Origin: SIG454 sp045578465
GTDB taxonomy: Bacteria > Bacillota > Clostridia > Monoglobales > Monoglobaceae
Assembly (NCBI GenBank): GCA_045578465.1
Contig: JAZNKJ010000016.1
Span: 1-64,000, forward strand
Length of the DNA stretch: 64,000 bases
Direction: 5' to 3'
Shown here: positions 8,169 through 16,982 of the stretch, piece by piece
Layout of the letters: the number at the start of each line of letters is the position of its first letter
Position numbering within the stretch: the first letter of the stretch is position 1
Made by a program: the position numbers and the translations under genes
Notes under the pieces: model-generated
Databases searched by the model: none
Told to the model about the DNA's origin: nothing
Seen by the model: the letters and a program-made list of their open reading frames with translations, nothing else

Positions 8169-8957
8169 ATGGATATTTTGGTATGTATAAAGCAGGTTCC
8201 GGGGTCCAGCAATGTTGAGGTTGATCCGGTTACAGGCGTTTTAAAAAGAGACGGCATTCAAAGCAAAATGAATCCTTATGATTTATATGGCATTGAGCTT
8301 GCCTTAAATTTAACCGAAAAGCACGGCGGGAAGGTTGATGTTATAACAATGGGCCCTCCTCAGGCAAAGGCGGTTATAACAGAAGCAATTTGTATGGGGG
8401 CAGAAAGCGGAACAGTCCTTTCTGACCGTAAGTTTGCAGGGGCAGATGTTCTTGCAACAGCCTATACAATTTCTCAGGGTATTAAAAAGACAGGTGAATA
8501 TGACCTTATTATCTGCGGTAAGCAGACAACAGACGGCGATACTGCTCAGGTTGGAGCAGAGGTTGCAGAATTTTTAAATATTCCTAATGTTGCCAATGTT
8601 CTTTCTGTTAAAGATATAGCAGACGGGGAGATAACCCTTAAAGCATCTATGGACGAAAAAACCGCAGAAATGACAATTAAAATGCCTTGCCTTATTTCAG
8701 TTGACGGGGATATAAATTCTCCGAGACTTCCATCCTATAAGGTTATGAAAAGCGTTTCCGATGAGAAGATAACTTTCTTCTCTCTTGCGGATTTTAACGA
8801 TAAAAATGAGAAAAACTACGGCCTTTCAGGCTCAGCGACTCAGGTTGAAAGAATTTTCCCGCCTGAGAAAAATACTGAGAAGCGCTCAATTGACGGCACA
8901 CCGAGTCAGCAGGCGGAGGGGCTTTATAATCTTATCCGCGAAAGAAAATTAGTATAG
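8169..8957 (+). CDS. lctB: Electron transfer flavoprotein beta subunit of lactate dehydrogenase complex
   Basis: EtfB, 262 aa. Begins MDILVCIKQVPGSS with the EtfB signature region (VDPVTGVLKRDG) and the conserved CGKQTTDGDTAQVG nucleotide-binding loop near residue 118. It pairs with EtfA and passes electrons between FAD and NAD. Followed directly by ferredoxin-fused EtfA and an FAD-linked oxidase. This is the order known from Acetobacterium woodii lctBCD, which couples lactate oxidation by NAD+ to ferredoxin oxidation (electron confurcation). Function follows from that synteny. Confidence 0.9.
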   Translation: MDILVCIKQVPGSSNVEVDPVTGVLKRDGIQSKMNPYDLYGIELALNLTEKHGGKVDVITMGPPQAKAVITEAICMGAESGTVLSDRKFAGADVLATAYTISQGIKKTGEYDLIICGKQTTDGDTAQVGAEVAEFLNIPNVANVLSVKDIADGEITLKASMDEKTAEMTIKMPCLISVDGDINSPRLPSYKVMKSVSDEKITFFSLADFNDKNEKNYGLSGSATQVERIFPPEKNTEKRSIDGTPSQQAEGLYNLIRERKLV

Positions 8958-8968
8958 GAGGGGACGAA

Positions 8969-10159
8969 ATGGGAAATTTGGTTATAAATCATAATTTAGT
9001 TACAGAAGATAAGGCCCAGGCTCTTGTTAAAATTTGTCCCTTTGGTGCTATTTCTTATGAAGGCGGAAAGCTTGATATTTCCTCAGCTTGTAAGATGTGT
9101 AAAATGTGCGTCAAAAAAGGCGAAGGCCTTGTTTCTTATGAGGAAGACGAGGTTAAGGCAAAGGTTGATAAGGACCTCTGGAGGGGCGTCTGCGTTTATG
9201 TTGACCACCTTGCAGGGAAGATACATAGAGTTACATATGAGCTTTTAGGTAAAGCAAACGAGCTTGCAAAGGTAACAGGGCATCCTGTATATGCTTTGGT
9301 TATAGGCTCTGATTTAGGGGATAGCATAAATAAACTCCTCCACTACGGAGTGGACAAGGTATTCGTTTATGATGACCCTGAGCTTAAAGATTTCAGAATT
9401 GAGCCATACACAGAGGCGTTCTGCGATTTTATTGAAAAGGTTAAGCCATCTTCAATTTTAATTGGCGCAACCAATATCGGCCGCCAGCTTGCTCCCCGTG
9501 TTGCGGCAAGAAGAAGAGCAGGGCTTACAGCGGACTGCACAGTCCTCCAGATGAAAGAAAATACTGACCTTGTTCAAATTCGTCCTGCCTTTGGCGGAAA
9601 CATTATGGCGCAGATTATTTCTCCTGACACCCGTCCTCAGTTCTGTACTGTAAGATATAAGGTGTTCTCTGAGCCTGCTCCAACAGAAGAGGCTCGTGGA
9701 GAGATAGTTAAGCTCACCGTTGCAGCCGAAAAATTAAAGTCAGACATAAAGGTTTTATCCTATACCGATAAACCAAAGGATATTGATATTTCTGAGTCGG
9801 ATGTAATCGTTGCGGTTGGTCGTGGCGCTATGAGTGAGGGAATGCGCGAGATGGCGAAAGAGCTTGCCGATTTATTGGGCGGGGTTGTTGCCTGCACAAG
9901 ACCGCTTGTTGAAGAGAATATCTTTGATGCAAAAAGACAGATTGGTCTTTCAGGAAGAACAGTTAAGCCGAAATTTATAATCTGCCTTGGTATTTCGGGG
10001 GCAGTTCAGTTTGCGGCTGGAATGAAATCCTCTGACTGCATCGTTGCAATCAATACAGATAAAAATGCACCGATTTTCGATGTTGCTCATTATGCAATCG
10101 TGGGGGATGTCAATGAAATCGTGCCACAGCTTATCCAGAATATAAAGGAGGGACTTTAA
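8969..10159 (+). CDS. lctC: Electron transfer flavoprotein alpha subunit with N-terminal [4Fe-4S] domain
   Basis: EtfA of 396 aa. An N-terminal ferredoxin-like extension (about 1-65) supplies C23, C41, C44 and C47, enough for one [4Fe-4S] cluster. The EtfA domains follow, with the C-terminal FAD-binding region near GLSGRTVKPKFIICLGISGAVQF. The fused iron-sulfur domain is typical of the confurcating lactate dehydrogenase Etf and is the likely entry point for ferredoxin electrons. Eleven bp after lctB with its own ribosome binding site (AGGAGGGG). Confidence 0.92.
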   Translation: MGNLVINHNLVTEDKAQALVKICPFGAISYEGGKLDISSACKMCKMCVKKGEGLVSYEEDEVKAKVDKDLWRGVCVYVDHLAGKIHRVTYELLGKANELAKVTGHPVYALVIGSDLGDSINKLLHYGVDKVFVYDDPELKDFRIEPYTEAFCDFIEKVKPSSILIGATNIGRQLAPRVAARRRAGLTADCTVLQMKENTDLVQIRPAFGGNIMAQIISPDTRPQFCTVRYKVFSEPAPTEEARGEIVKLTVAAEKLKSDIKVLSYTDKPKDIDISESDVIVAVGRGAMSEGMREMAKELADLLGGVVACTRPLVEENIFDAKRQIGLSGRTVKPKFIICLGISGAVQFAAGMKSSDCIVAINTDKNAPIFDVAHYAIVGDVNEIVPQLIQNIKEGL

Positions 10160-10161
10160 TA

Positions 10162-11556
10162 ATGTATAATAAATTAACTGTTGAAGATATAAAAAAGCTC
10201 TCCCAGATTGTTGGAGAAGAAAATGTTTTAGTTGGAGACAGCATAAGTCCCGATTATGCTCACGATGAGCTTGGAACAGTTGAGAAAATGCCTGATGCTT
10301 TGGTAAGAGTTTCAACAACTGAGGAAATCTCCGAAATTATGAAGCTTGCCTGGGACAGAGTTATCCCCGTAACCGTTCGCGGAAGCGGAACAGGCCTCGT
10401 TGGTGCGGCGGTTCCCGTTTGCGGAGGAATTCTCCTTGAAACAACAAAAATGAATAAAATAATTGAGCTTGACAGCGACAATCTAACTGTTACTGTTCAG
10501 CCTGGCGTTCTTTTAATGGAGCTTGCGGCGTTCGTGGAGGAAAACGACTTTATGTATCCACCTGATCCGGGCGAAAAGTCTGCCACAATCGGCGGAAATA
10601 TTTCCACAAATGCAGGCGGAATGAGAGCTGTTAAATACGGCGTAACAAGAGACTATGTCCGTGCTTTGACAGTTGTTATGCCAAACGGCGAAATTGTTAA
10701 GCTTGGGGCAAAGGTTGCGAAAAACAGCTCAGGTTTCAGTCTTAAAGACCTGGTTGTAGGCTCAGAGGGAACTCTTTGTATAATCACGGAAGCAGTCCTT
10801 GATATTATCCCTCTTCCAAAGCTTTCAGTAAGCCTTTTGGTGCCATTTGCGGATATGAAGAGCGCAATTGAAGCAGTTCCGAAAATTTTCAGATCCAAGG
10901 TTACACCGACTGCCATTGAATATATGTCAAGAGATACAATTCTTTTTGCAGAGGACTATCTTGGTAAGAAATTCCCTGATAAGAAAAACGATGCCTATAT
11001 CCTTTTAACCTTTGATGGCAACACACAGGCTCAGGTTGATGAGGATATGAAAGCCGTTGCAGATTTATGCCTTGAAATCGGCGCTGTTGATGTTTATATA
11101 GTTGATACGGAAGAAAGAAAGAAAGCGGTTTGGTCCGCTCGTGGAGCTTTCCTTGAAGCGATAAAGGCGTCAACACCTGAAATGGACGAGTGCGATGTTG
11201 TTGTTCCTGTAAATAAGGTTGACGAGTTTATAAGATTTACTCATAAGCTTGCGGAAGATATGAAAGTCAGAATTCCAAGCTTTGGCCACGCAGGAGACGG
11301 CAATTTACATATTTATATCTGCCGTGATGAGCTTCCTGACGATAAGTGGGAAAAAGTTCTTGAAGAATGCTTTGACAGAATGTATGAAAAAGCGGAAGAG
11401 CTTGGCGGTCTTGTTTCAGGAGAACACGGTATCGGCTATGCCAAAAAGGGCTATCTTAAAGACCAGCTCGGCGATGTGCCGATTGCAATTATGCAGGGCA
11501 TAAAGAAAGTTTTCGATGAAAAGAACATTTTAAACCCTGAAAAAGTTTGCTTCTAA
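10162..11556 (+). CDS. lctD: FAD-linked lactate dehydrogenase subunit (GlcD/LctD family)
   Basis: 464-aa FAD-binding oxidase of the vanillyl-alcohol oxidase fold. The PP-loop VRGSGTGLVGAAVP lies near residue 73, DPGEKSATIGGNISTNAGG near 135, and the C-terminal FGHAGDGNLH motif near 375. It oxidises a 2-hydroxy acid, most likely lactate, to the keto acid. It starts 2 bp after lctC, so translational coupling is likely. Substrate assignment is by synteny; glycolate is an alternative. Confidence 0.9.
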   Translation: MYNKLTVEDIKKLSQIVGEENVLVGDSISPDYAHDELGTVEKMPDALVRVSTTEEISEIMKLAWDRVIPVTVRGSGTGLVGAAVPVCGGILLETTKMNKIIELDSDNLTVTVQPGVLLMELAAFVEENDFMYPPDPGEKSATIGGNISTNAGGMRAVKYGVTRDYVRALTVVMPNGEIVKLGAKVAKNSSGFSLKDLVVGSEGTLCIITEAVLDIIPLPKLSVSLLVPFADMKSAIEAVPKIFRSKVTPTAIEYMSRDTILFAEDYLGKKFPDKKNDAYILLTFDGNTQAQVDEDMKAVADLCLEIGAVDVYIVDTEERKKAVWSARGAFLEAIKASTPEMDECDVVVPVNKVDEFIRFTHKLAEDMKVRIPSFGHAGDGNLHIYICRDELPDDKWEKVLEECFDRMYEKAEELGGLVSGEHGIGYAKKGYLKDQLGDVPIAIMQGIKKVFDEKNILNPEKVCF

Positions 11557-11563
11557 AAATTAG

Positions 11564-11599
11564 AAAGACAATTCTTTGAAAAAAGAATTGTCTTTTTTT
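11564..11599. terminator. Terminator after lctD
   Basis: AAAGACAATTCTTT, short loop, AAAGAATTGTCTTT followed by T-tract. Also usable for the convergent araC-family gene on the other strand. Confidence 0.88.
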
Positions 11600-11602
11600 A
11601 TT

Positions 11603-12478
11603 TTATGGGGTTTTAACTGAATTTTTATAGTCGGTTGGGGTCATATTAGTAATCTTTTTAAAAACTGTTGAAAAATAATGGGGGTTATCAAAGGCGAGCA
11701 AATCTGAAATCTGGGTGAAGTTATATTTTTCCTCCCGTATAAGCTTTTTTGCCTCCCGAATTTTATTCCGAAGAATATATTCCAAGATGGTATAGCCTGA
11801 AACTGTTTTAAAAATTCTTGAAATATATGTTCGTGAATAGTTTAGCTCGTTGCAAATTGTTTCAACAGAAATCTTGCTGTATGTATTTTCTTCAATTATT
11901 TGAATGACCTGAGAAACAAGATGATTTTCCATACTCTCTTTTGAGGGGAAAATCCGCAAATCCTGATTGTCGTTTTCGCTTCGTATGAGCATTATCAAAA
12001 ATTGTTCAAGGTAGGTTTTAATCATTTGCTGTCCACCAATCGGTGGGTTTTCTTTAAGTTCAAGTTTTATGTCAGATGTGCCCATAGAGTTAAAAGTCTG
12101 AGTATATTCTTCGATAATAGTAGAAATATGTTTTTTTAGTTTGGAGGGCACCGTCATAGTCTTTCCTTTAAAAAAGCTCATAGCCTCGGAGGAGGAAACA
12201 AAGGAAATAACAAAAACATTAGCGGCAGCTTCCTTGTCGGTTTTAATTGTGTGGAACTCGTTAGGTTTATGGAAAATAACCTCGCCCTGCTTTAAATAAA
12301 AGTCCTTGTTATTAGCTTTTATTTTCACATTACCCGCGTCTACATATACCATTTCCCAAAAATTGTGGCTCTCTCCGTCATAAACATAGTTCTTATCAAA
12401 TTCGTAATAGTGTATTGTAACAATTTTATTTATGCTGATGAGATTTGCAATTTTGTGTTTTATATAATTTAATTTCAT
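11603..12478 (-). CDS. AraC-family transcriptional regulator
   Basis: 291-aa regulator with an N-terminal cupin-like sensing domain (about 15-120, with HNFWEMVYVDAG and FHKPNEFHTI) and a C-terminal pair of helix-turn-helix motifs (about 190-285, ending in the AraC signature around FDNPHYFSTVFKKITNMTPTDYK). AGGGG precedes the ATG. Divergent from a sugar-isomerase and dehydrogenase operon, so it is probably its local activator, responding to a sugar or polyol. The effector cannot be read from the sequence. Confidence 0.9.
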   Translation of the reverse strand: MKLNYIKHKIANLISINKIVTIHYYEFDKNYVYDGESHNFWEMVYVDAGNVKIKANNKDFYLKQGEVIFHKPNEFHTIKTDKEAAANVFVISFVSSSEAMSFFKGKTMTVPSKLKKHISTIIEEYTQTFNSMGTSDIKLELKENPPIGGQQMIKTYLEQFLIMLIRSENDNQDLRIFPSKESMENHLVSQVIQIIEENTYSKISVETICNELNYSRTYISRIFKTVSGYTILEYILRNKIREAKKLIREEKYNFTQISDLLAFDNPHYFSTVFKKITNMTPTDYKNSVKTP

Positions 12479-12509
12479 TTCACAACCCCTTGTTTACAAA
12501 ATCATACCT

Positions 12510-12534
12510 TTTGGATAAAAAAATATATTCCAAA
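12510..12534. promoter_or_regulatory. Candidate operator between araC-type gene and epimerase operon
   Basis: Inverted repeat TTTGGA (12510-12515) and TCCAAA (12529-12534), centred in the divergent intergenic region and located where an AraC-family protein could bind. No classical sigma-A promoter is obvious for the rightward operon, which would fit activator dependence. Confidence 0.35.
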
Positions 12535-12589
12535 CCTCTTATTTGTATTTTATCATATAAGTAACAAATAATCAAGGAGGGATTTTTCT

Positions 12590-13426
12590 ATGAAAAAAGG
12601 TATTAGTATTTGGTCTTTCGCAGAGCCGGACCTTAAAAAGTGTATGCTTCTTGCAAAAGATGCAGGCTTTGACGGAATTGAACTTGCTCTTGATGAACAC
12701 GGAATGGTTTCAATGGACTCAACAGAGGAAGATATCAAAAAGGTAAAGGATATGGCTGACGAGATAGGGTTAGAGCTTTACAGCGTTGCCAGCGGTCTTT
12801 ATTGGACATATAATTATACATCAGCAAATGAAGAAAATGTTAAACGCGCAAAGGAAATAACAAAGAAACAGTTGCAGGTTGCCGCTTGGCTTGGCTGCGA
12901 CACTATATTGGTTGTTCCCGGTGCCGTTGAGGTTGCTTTTGACCCGGGCGAAGTTGTTGAATACGATACAGCTTATGAAAGAGCGTTATCTGCACTTCGT
13001 GAGCTTGCTCCTGTTGCGGAAAGCCTTGGCGTTTCTATCGGAGTTGAAAATGTTTGGAACAGATTTTTGCTCTCTCCTATGGAAATGGCACAGTTTATTG
13101 ACGAAGTAGGAAGCGATTATGTGGGCTCATATTTTGATGTTGGGAATGTGTTATTCTCAGGCTATCCGGAGCACTGGATAAAGATTTTAAACAAGAGAAT
13201 TAAGAAGGTTCACTTTAAAGATTACAGACGCGCCGCAGGCGACTTGCACGGATTTGTTGACCTTCTCGCAGGAGAAGTTAACTGGCCAAATGTTATGGCA
13301 GAGCTTGAAAAAATCGGCTATGACGGCTGGGTTACAGCGGAAATGCTTCCGCCGTATACACATTATCCTGAGGCTATTCTTTATAACACATCATATTCTA
13401 TGGATAAAATTTTAGGGAGGAAATAA
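12590..13426 (+). CDS. Sugar phosphate isomerase/epimerase (xylose isomerase-like TIM barrel)
   Basis: 278-aa AP-endonuclease-2 type TIM barrel. Metal-ligand positions are visible: E in GIELALDE, E in IGVENVWN, D and H in GSYFDVGN and KKVHFKD, and the final acidic residue in VTAEM. Proteins of this kind isomerise or epimerise keto-sugars, inosose or sugar phosphates. AAGGAGGG stands before the ATG. First gene of a three-gene operon with two NAD-dependent dehydrogenases, so it likely acts on the keto product of one of them. Substrate not determinable. Confidence 0.85.
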   Translation: MKKGISIWSFAEPDLKKCMLLAKDAGFDGIELALDEHGMVSMDSTEEDIKKVKDMADEIGLELYSVASGLYWTYNYTSANEENVKRAKEITKKQLQVAAWLGCDTILVVPGAVEVAFDPGEVVEYDTAYERALSALRELAPVAESLGVSIGVENVWNRFLLSPMEMAQFIDEVGSDYVGSYFDVGNVLFSGYPEHWIKILNKRIKKVHFKDYRRAAGDLHGFVDLLAGEVNWPNVMAELEKIGYDGWVTAEMLPPYTHYPEAILYNTSYSMDKILGRK

Positions 13427-13428
13427 TT

Positions 13429-14409
13429 ATGTTAAAGGTTGGATTAATCGGTTGCGGATTTATGGGAACAATGCACGCTAACTGCTATAAAAATATCGAG
13501 GGTGTCGAGGTTGTGGCTTTTGCTGATTTAAGACGCGAATGCGCTGAAAAATTAGCTGAAGGAACAAATGCAACAATTTACTCTGACGGCTACGACTTAA
13601 TAAATAATGCAGATGTAGATGTTATTGATATTTGCTTGCCTACATATCTCCACAGCGAATATGCAATTGCGGCTATGGATAAGGTAAAATATGTTTTCGT
13701 TGAAAAACCTGTTGCACTGACTAAAAAGCAGGGCGCAAGAATGATTAAGGCCGCTAAGAAAACAGGCGCAAATGTTCAGGTTGGTCAGGTTATAAGATTC
13801 TGGGATGAATATGTTAAGCTTGCTGAAATTATTAAGTCAGGTGAGCTTGGCAAAATTTTAAATGCTAATTTCAGAAGATTAAGTCCAATTCCGACATGGG
13901 GCTGGAATGACTGGCTCTTAAAGAATGAGCTTTCAGGTGGTGCAGCACAGGATTTACATATCCACGATATGGACTATGTGCTTTCACAGTTTGGCAAGCC
14001 AAATAAAATTAAGTCAGTTAAGAATATCATCGGCGAAGAGGCGTCCTACATAAATTCTCTTTTAACTTACGATGATTTTGTTGTAAGCGTTGAGGGGACC
14101 TGGGCACTTCCTGGAACACATCCTTTTGAAGCAACATTCAGAGTTGTATTTGAAAAGGGCGTAGTTGAAAATGCAGGCGGTAAGTTTATGCTTTATACAA
14201 CCGATAAGGCACAAGAAATCAAAATTGAAAAGCAGGAAGTTGTGGGAGACGGCTTTGAAGGCGGAAATGTTTCTGACTTAGGCGGATACTATAACGAGCT
14301 TGTATACTTTACAGACTGTGCAAAAAATAAAACAAAGGTTGAAAGAGCAACACTGTGTGATGGGGTATCTTCCCTTAACTATGTATTGGAGGAAATAAAG
14401 AATGCTTAG
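13429..14409 (+). CDS. Gfo/Idh/MocA-family oxidoreductase
   Basis: 326 aa. Rossmann motif GLIGCGFMGTMHA at the N-terminus, the EKPV motif (family catalytic Lys) near residue 96, and the C-terminal alpha/beta domain with the His of DLHIHDMDYVL. Uses NAD(P) to oxidise or reduce a sugar or cyclitol. Two bp after the epimerase. The next dehydrogenase starts inside its 3' end (8-nt overlap). Confidence 0.88.
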   Translation: MLKVGLIGCGFMGTMHANCYKNIEGVEVVAFADLRRECAEKLAEGTNATIYSDGYDLINNADVDVIDICLPTYLHSEYAIAAMDKVKYVFVEKPVALTKKQGARMIKAAKKTGANVQVGQVIRFWDEYVKLAEIIKSGELGKILNANFRRLSPIPTWGWNDWLLKNELSGGAAQDLHIHDMDYVLSQFGKPNKIKSVKNIIGEEASYINSLLTYDDFVVSVEGTWALPGTHPFEATFRVVFEKGVVENAGGKFMLYTTDKAQEIKIEKQEVVGDGFEGGNVSDLGGYYNELVYFTDCAKNKTKVERATLCDGVSSLNYVLEEIKNA

Positions 14410-15424
14410 GGTAGGAATTGTAGGATGCGGAAATATTTTCACAATGCACGCCACAAGCGCCCATCATTTGGAAAATTCACAAATAGTTGGCGTTTGCGAT
14501 ATTAAAAAAGACCGTGCAGATAAAGCGGCAGAGAAATATAACTGCAAAGCTTACTATGATTATAAGGAAATGATAAATAAGGACAATATTGATGTTGTTC
14601 ATGTTTGCGTTCCTCATTATCTCCATCCTATTATTTCAAAATATGCAATTGAGGCGGGAGTAAATGTTCTTTGCGAAAAGCCTATGAGTATCAAATATGA
14701 AGACGGTCTTAGAAATGTCGAGCTTGCAGAGAAAAACAATGTCAAATACGGAATTATCTTCCAGTGCAGATATAATGATGCGTCTAAGCTTGTTAAAGAA
14801 AAGCTTGAAGATGGCACATTGGGAAAGGTTATTTCTGCCCGTGTTGTTTTAACCTGGTGTAAGCCTGATGAATATTACAGCTTATCAGATTGGAAAGGCA
14901 CATGGGAGAAAGAGGGCGGCGGCGTTTTAATAGACCAGGCTATTCATTCAATTGATTTGGCGAACTGGTTTATAAACGATGAGATTGAAAGCGTTCAGGC
15001 TCATCTTTCAAACCGAGGTCACTCCATTATGGAGGTTGACGACACCGCAGAAGGCTTTATCCGTTATAAAAACGGAGCAACCTTAGGCTTCTGGGCTATG
15101 AATAACTATGGCTGTGACGACCCTATTGAAATAAGACTTCTCTGTGAAAACGGAAAAGTTACAATGGACTATGATAATGCGGAAATCGTTATGAATGACG
15201 GTCGCCGTTTCACAGCCAACACCTCCGTTGACCCCGATGTTGTCTATGAAGATGGCAAGGATTATTGGGGATTTCAGCATATCCGTCAGATTGCAGATTT
15301 TTATAAAGCGGTAGAAAATGATACAGAGCCAACAATAAGCGGAAGAGAAGCTCTTAAAATTCAGAAGCTTATTTGCGAAATCTATAAAAAAGGCACTGAA
15401 AATTTCGAAAGAAACTGCGAATAA
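14402..15424 (+). CDS. Gfo/Idh/MocA-family oxidoreductase (second paralogue)
   Basis: 340 aa. Rossmann GIVGCGNIFTMHA, the EKPMS catalytic motif near residue 97, and DQAIHSIDLANWF carrying the conserved His. Overlaps the previous gene by 8 nt with GGAGG spaced before its ATG, a sign of coupled translation. The pair plus the epimerase resembles inositol- or glycoside-oxidising modules (oxidise, epimerise, reduce). No transporter or kinase is adjacent. Confidence 0.88.
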   Translation: MLRVGIVGCGNIFTMHATSAHHLENSQIVGVCDIKKDRADKAAEKYNCKAYYDYKEMINKDNIDVVHVCVPHYLHPIISKYAIEAGVNVLCEKPMSIKYEDGLRNVELAEKNNVKYGIIFQCRYNDASKLVKEKLEDGTLGKVISARVVLTWCKPDEYYSLSDWKGTWEKEGGGVLIDQAIHSIDLANWFINDEIESVQAHLSNRGHSIMEVDDTAEGFIRYKNGATLGFWAMNNYGCDDPIEIRLLCENGKVTMDYDNAEIVMNDGRRFTANTSVDPDVVYEDGKDYWGFQHIRQIADFYKAVENDTEPTISGREALKIQKLICEIYKKGTENFERNCE

Positions 15425-15441
15425 TCTAAAATTAACCAGAT

Positions 15442-15473
15442 AAAAAAGACAACTTATATAGTTGTCTTTTTTT
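15442..15473. terminator. Terminator after the Gfo/Idh operon
   Basis: A-tract, GACAAC, loop, GTTGTC, T-tract. The -35 of the next promoter lies in the descending arm. Confidence 0.88.
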
Positions 15474-15490
15474 ATTTTGTATGTTATAAT
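15462..15490 (+). promoter_or_regulatory. Promoter of the membrane-protein gene in the accessory islet
   Basis: TTGTCT (15462-15467), 17-bp spacer, TATAAT (15485-15490) with extended TG. It overlaps the preceding terminator. Confidence 0.6.
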
Positions 15491-15526
15491 AAGATAACAA
15501 ATAAGTTTATGATTAGGAGAAATAAA

Positions 15527-16195
15527 ATGAGTAAAGAAAAAGAATTGGATATAAAAAAAGATTTTATTGATGTGGCTCTAACAGAGTATTCTGAATTAAG
15601 GGCTGAATTAAGAGAAATTATTTCTAAGCAATTTACTGTAATCTCTGCAACATTCACTATTTTAGCTTCTTTATTTACTTTTGGGATTACTCTTATGTCG
15701 TCAAAGAATAAAGTTGACCCCGAATTCATTTCTACTATTTTTTATGTTATAATTCCGTGTTTCAGTATGTTTTCTGGTATTTTATGGTTGGATTATGTGC
15801 ATAGGCAGGTTAAGTTAGGTGTATATATTTCCTTGATAGAAACAAAGATTAATAAAAAGTTTGTTAGCGAAGAAAAGTTAAATGATATGAATGAGTGTCC
15901 AATGTTTTGGGAGCATTATGCAGACAGTGAGGCTCACCGTCACTTTTTTCTTAAGTCCAATCATTGGAATTATTATTTTTCAATGGCACTATATTTGGGA
16001 TTACCGATTATTTCTATAAGTTATTTAAAATTCATTAAAAATGGAACATGGTATCCTTGGTGCTATATTACATTATTTGTGGCACTATGTTTTGTTGTTT
16101 TTTTAGTTGGTTACCTTAACATCATTAATGATCAAATAAAGAAAATCAATAATGTTTCACTATTTGATAAGGAGAAAACTAATGGTAATGATTAA
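15527..16195 (+). CDS. Four-helix membrane protein of unknown function
   Basis: 222 aa, not assigned to a named family. An acidic N-terminal helix with the motif YSELRAELREI (about 23-33) precedes four hydrophobic segments (about 39-62, 70-92, 150-170 and 178-200), with a soluble loop containing the WEHYADSEAHRH stretch between the second and third. The general plan (YSxLRxEI, two TM helices, soluble middle, two TM helices) resembles uncharacterised bacterial membrane proteins I have seen elsewhere, but I cannot name a function. AGGAGA is 6 nt before the ATG at 15527. Notably more AT-rich than neighbours, consistent with acquisition. Confidence 0.75.
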   Translation: MSKEKELDIKKDFIDVALTEYSELRAELREIISKQFTVISATFTILASLFTFGITLMSSKNKVDPEFISTIFYVIIPCFSMFSGILWLDYVHRQVKLGVYISLIETKINKKFVSEEKLNDMNECPMFWEHYADSEAHRHFFLKSNHWNYYFSMALYLGLPIISISYLKFIKNGTWYPWCYITLFVALCFVVFLVGYLNIINDQIKKINNVSLFDKEKTNGND

Positions 16196-16200
16196 TAATG

Positions 16201-16237
16201 AGTGACACAAAAGATAATTTGCATCTTTCCTGTCACT
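16201..16237 (+). terminator. Nested hairpin after the membrane-protein gene
   Basis: AGTGACA pairs with TGTCACT, enclosing AAAGAT/ATCTTT. Only a weak T/A tract follows, so termination efficiency is uncertain. Confidence 0.5.
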
Positions 16238-16284
16238 TAATTATATAATGAACTTAAATAAAATTTGAGTGGAGCTAATATATT

Positions 16285-16893
16285 GTGGGATTATGGAATT
16301 TTTTTAGACAAAAGGCAAAAGAGTCACAAAATGAGATGAAAAATTATTTACAAAATGAAATCATGAAAAGTATTCAGAATTGGGAAAAAGAAGACATATA
16401 TGCAATATCCTTGTATGTCTATAATAATTATGATAATCCCTGTGAACCTATAGTGATATTAGGGTACAACACAAATGAGAATTTTAACAATCAAATATCA
16501 AAAGCAGCTGGTAAATTGGAGGCAATGTGGAATTATGCATTCTGGCTCCAAAATGATGAGTTTAATTTTGGAGAAAATGAAACGCAAGAAATTGTAAAAA
16601 GGTGGATTAAACAAAAGGGGTATCGTTATTATACATATGATGAAATGTTCAATTTGAGTTGTGATCCCGACCCTGAAACCTATGAAAATATTCCGGAAGA
16701 GTTTGTTAGAGAATTGATCGAAATAGTTAAGCAACTTCACAAAAGTGGATATATTAAAAGTCAATTTGGAAAATCAATTCCAATACTAATACATGAATTG
16801 GAGTACTATGATAAAATCGCTCAGTGGAATATAGGAGCCAATCCTGATGTGGATTTAAGTGATTTTCTGAGATTTTGTAGTGGTGAAGAATAA
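16285..16893 (+). CDS. Hypothetical cytosolic protein, possibly DUF4303-like
   Basis: 202 aa, acidic and aromatic-rich, no membrane segment. The stretch EDIYAISLYVYNN and the later MWNYAFWLQN recall DUF4303-type proteins, some of which accompany polymorphic toxins as immunity proteins; this is a resemblance only. Start chosen at GTG 16285, with GGAG 10 nt upstream; no better-spaced ATG is available. Together with the preceding gene it forms an AT-rich islet between a metabolic operon and the RNase M5 region. Confidence 0.65.
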   Translation: MGLWNFFRQKAKESQNEMKNYLQNEIMKSIQNWEKEDIYAISLYVYNNYDNPCEPIVILGYNTNENFNNQISKAAGKLEAMWNYAFWLQNDEFNFGENETQEIVKRWIKQKGYRYYTYDEMFNLSCDPDPETYENIPEEFVRELIEIVKQLHKSGYIKSQFGKSIPILIHELEYYDKIAQWNIGANPDVDLSDFLRFCSGEE

Positions 16894-16938
16894 TTTAATA
16901 ATATAAGAATAATTACTCTGCATCTAAATTTGCCGCGT

Positions 16939-16948
16939 ATGTTATAAT
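16939..16948 (+). promoter_or_regulatory. Extended -10 promoter before the histidine phosphatase gene
   Basis: TATGTTATAAT: TATAAT at 16943-16948 with an upstream TG. No good -35 at 17 bp, so the extended -10 would have to compensate. Confidence 0.5.
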
Positions 16949-16982
16949 GAAATGAACGAATTTTTGAAAAGGGAAATATGCT

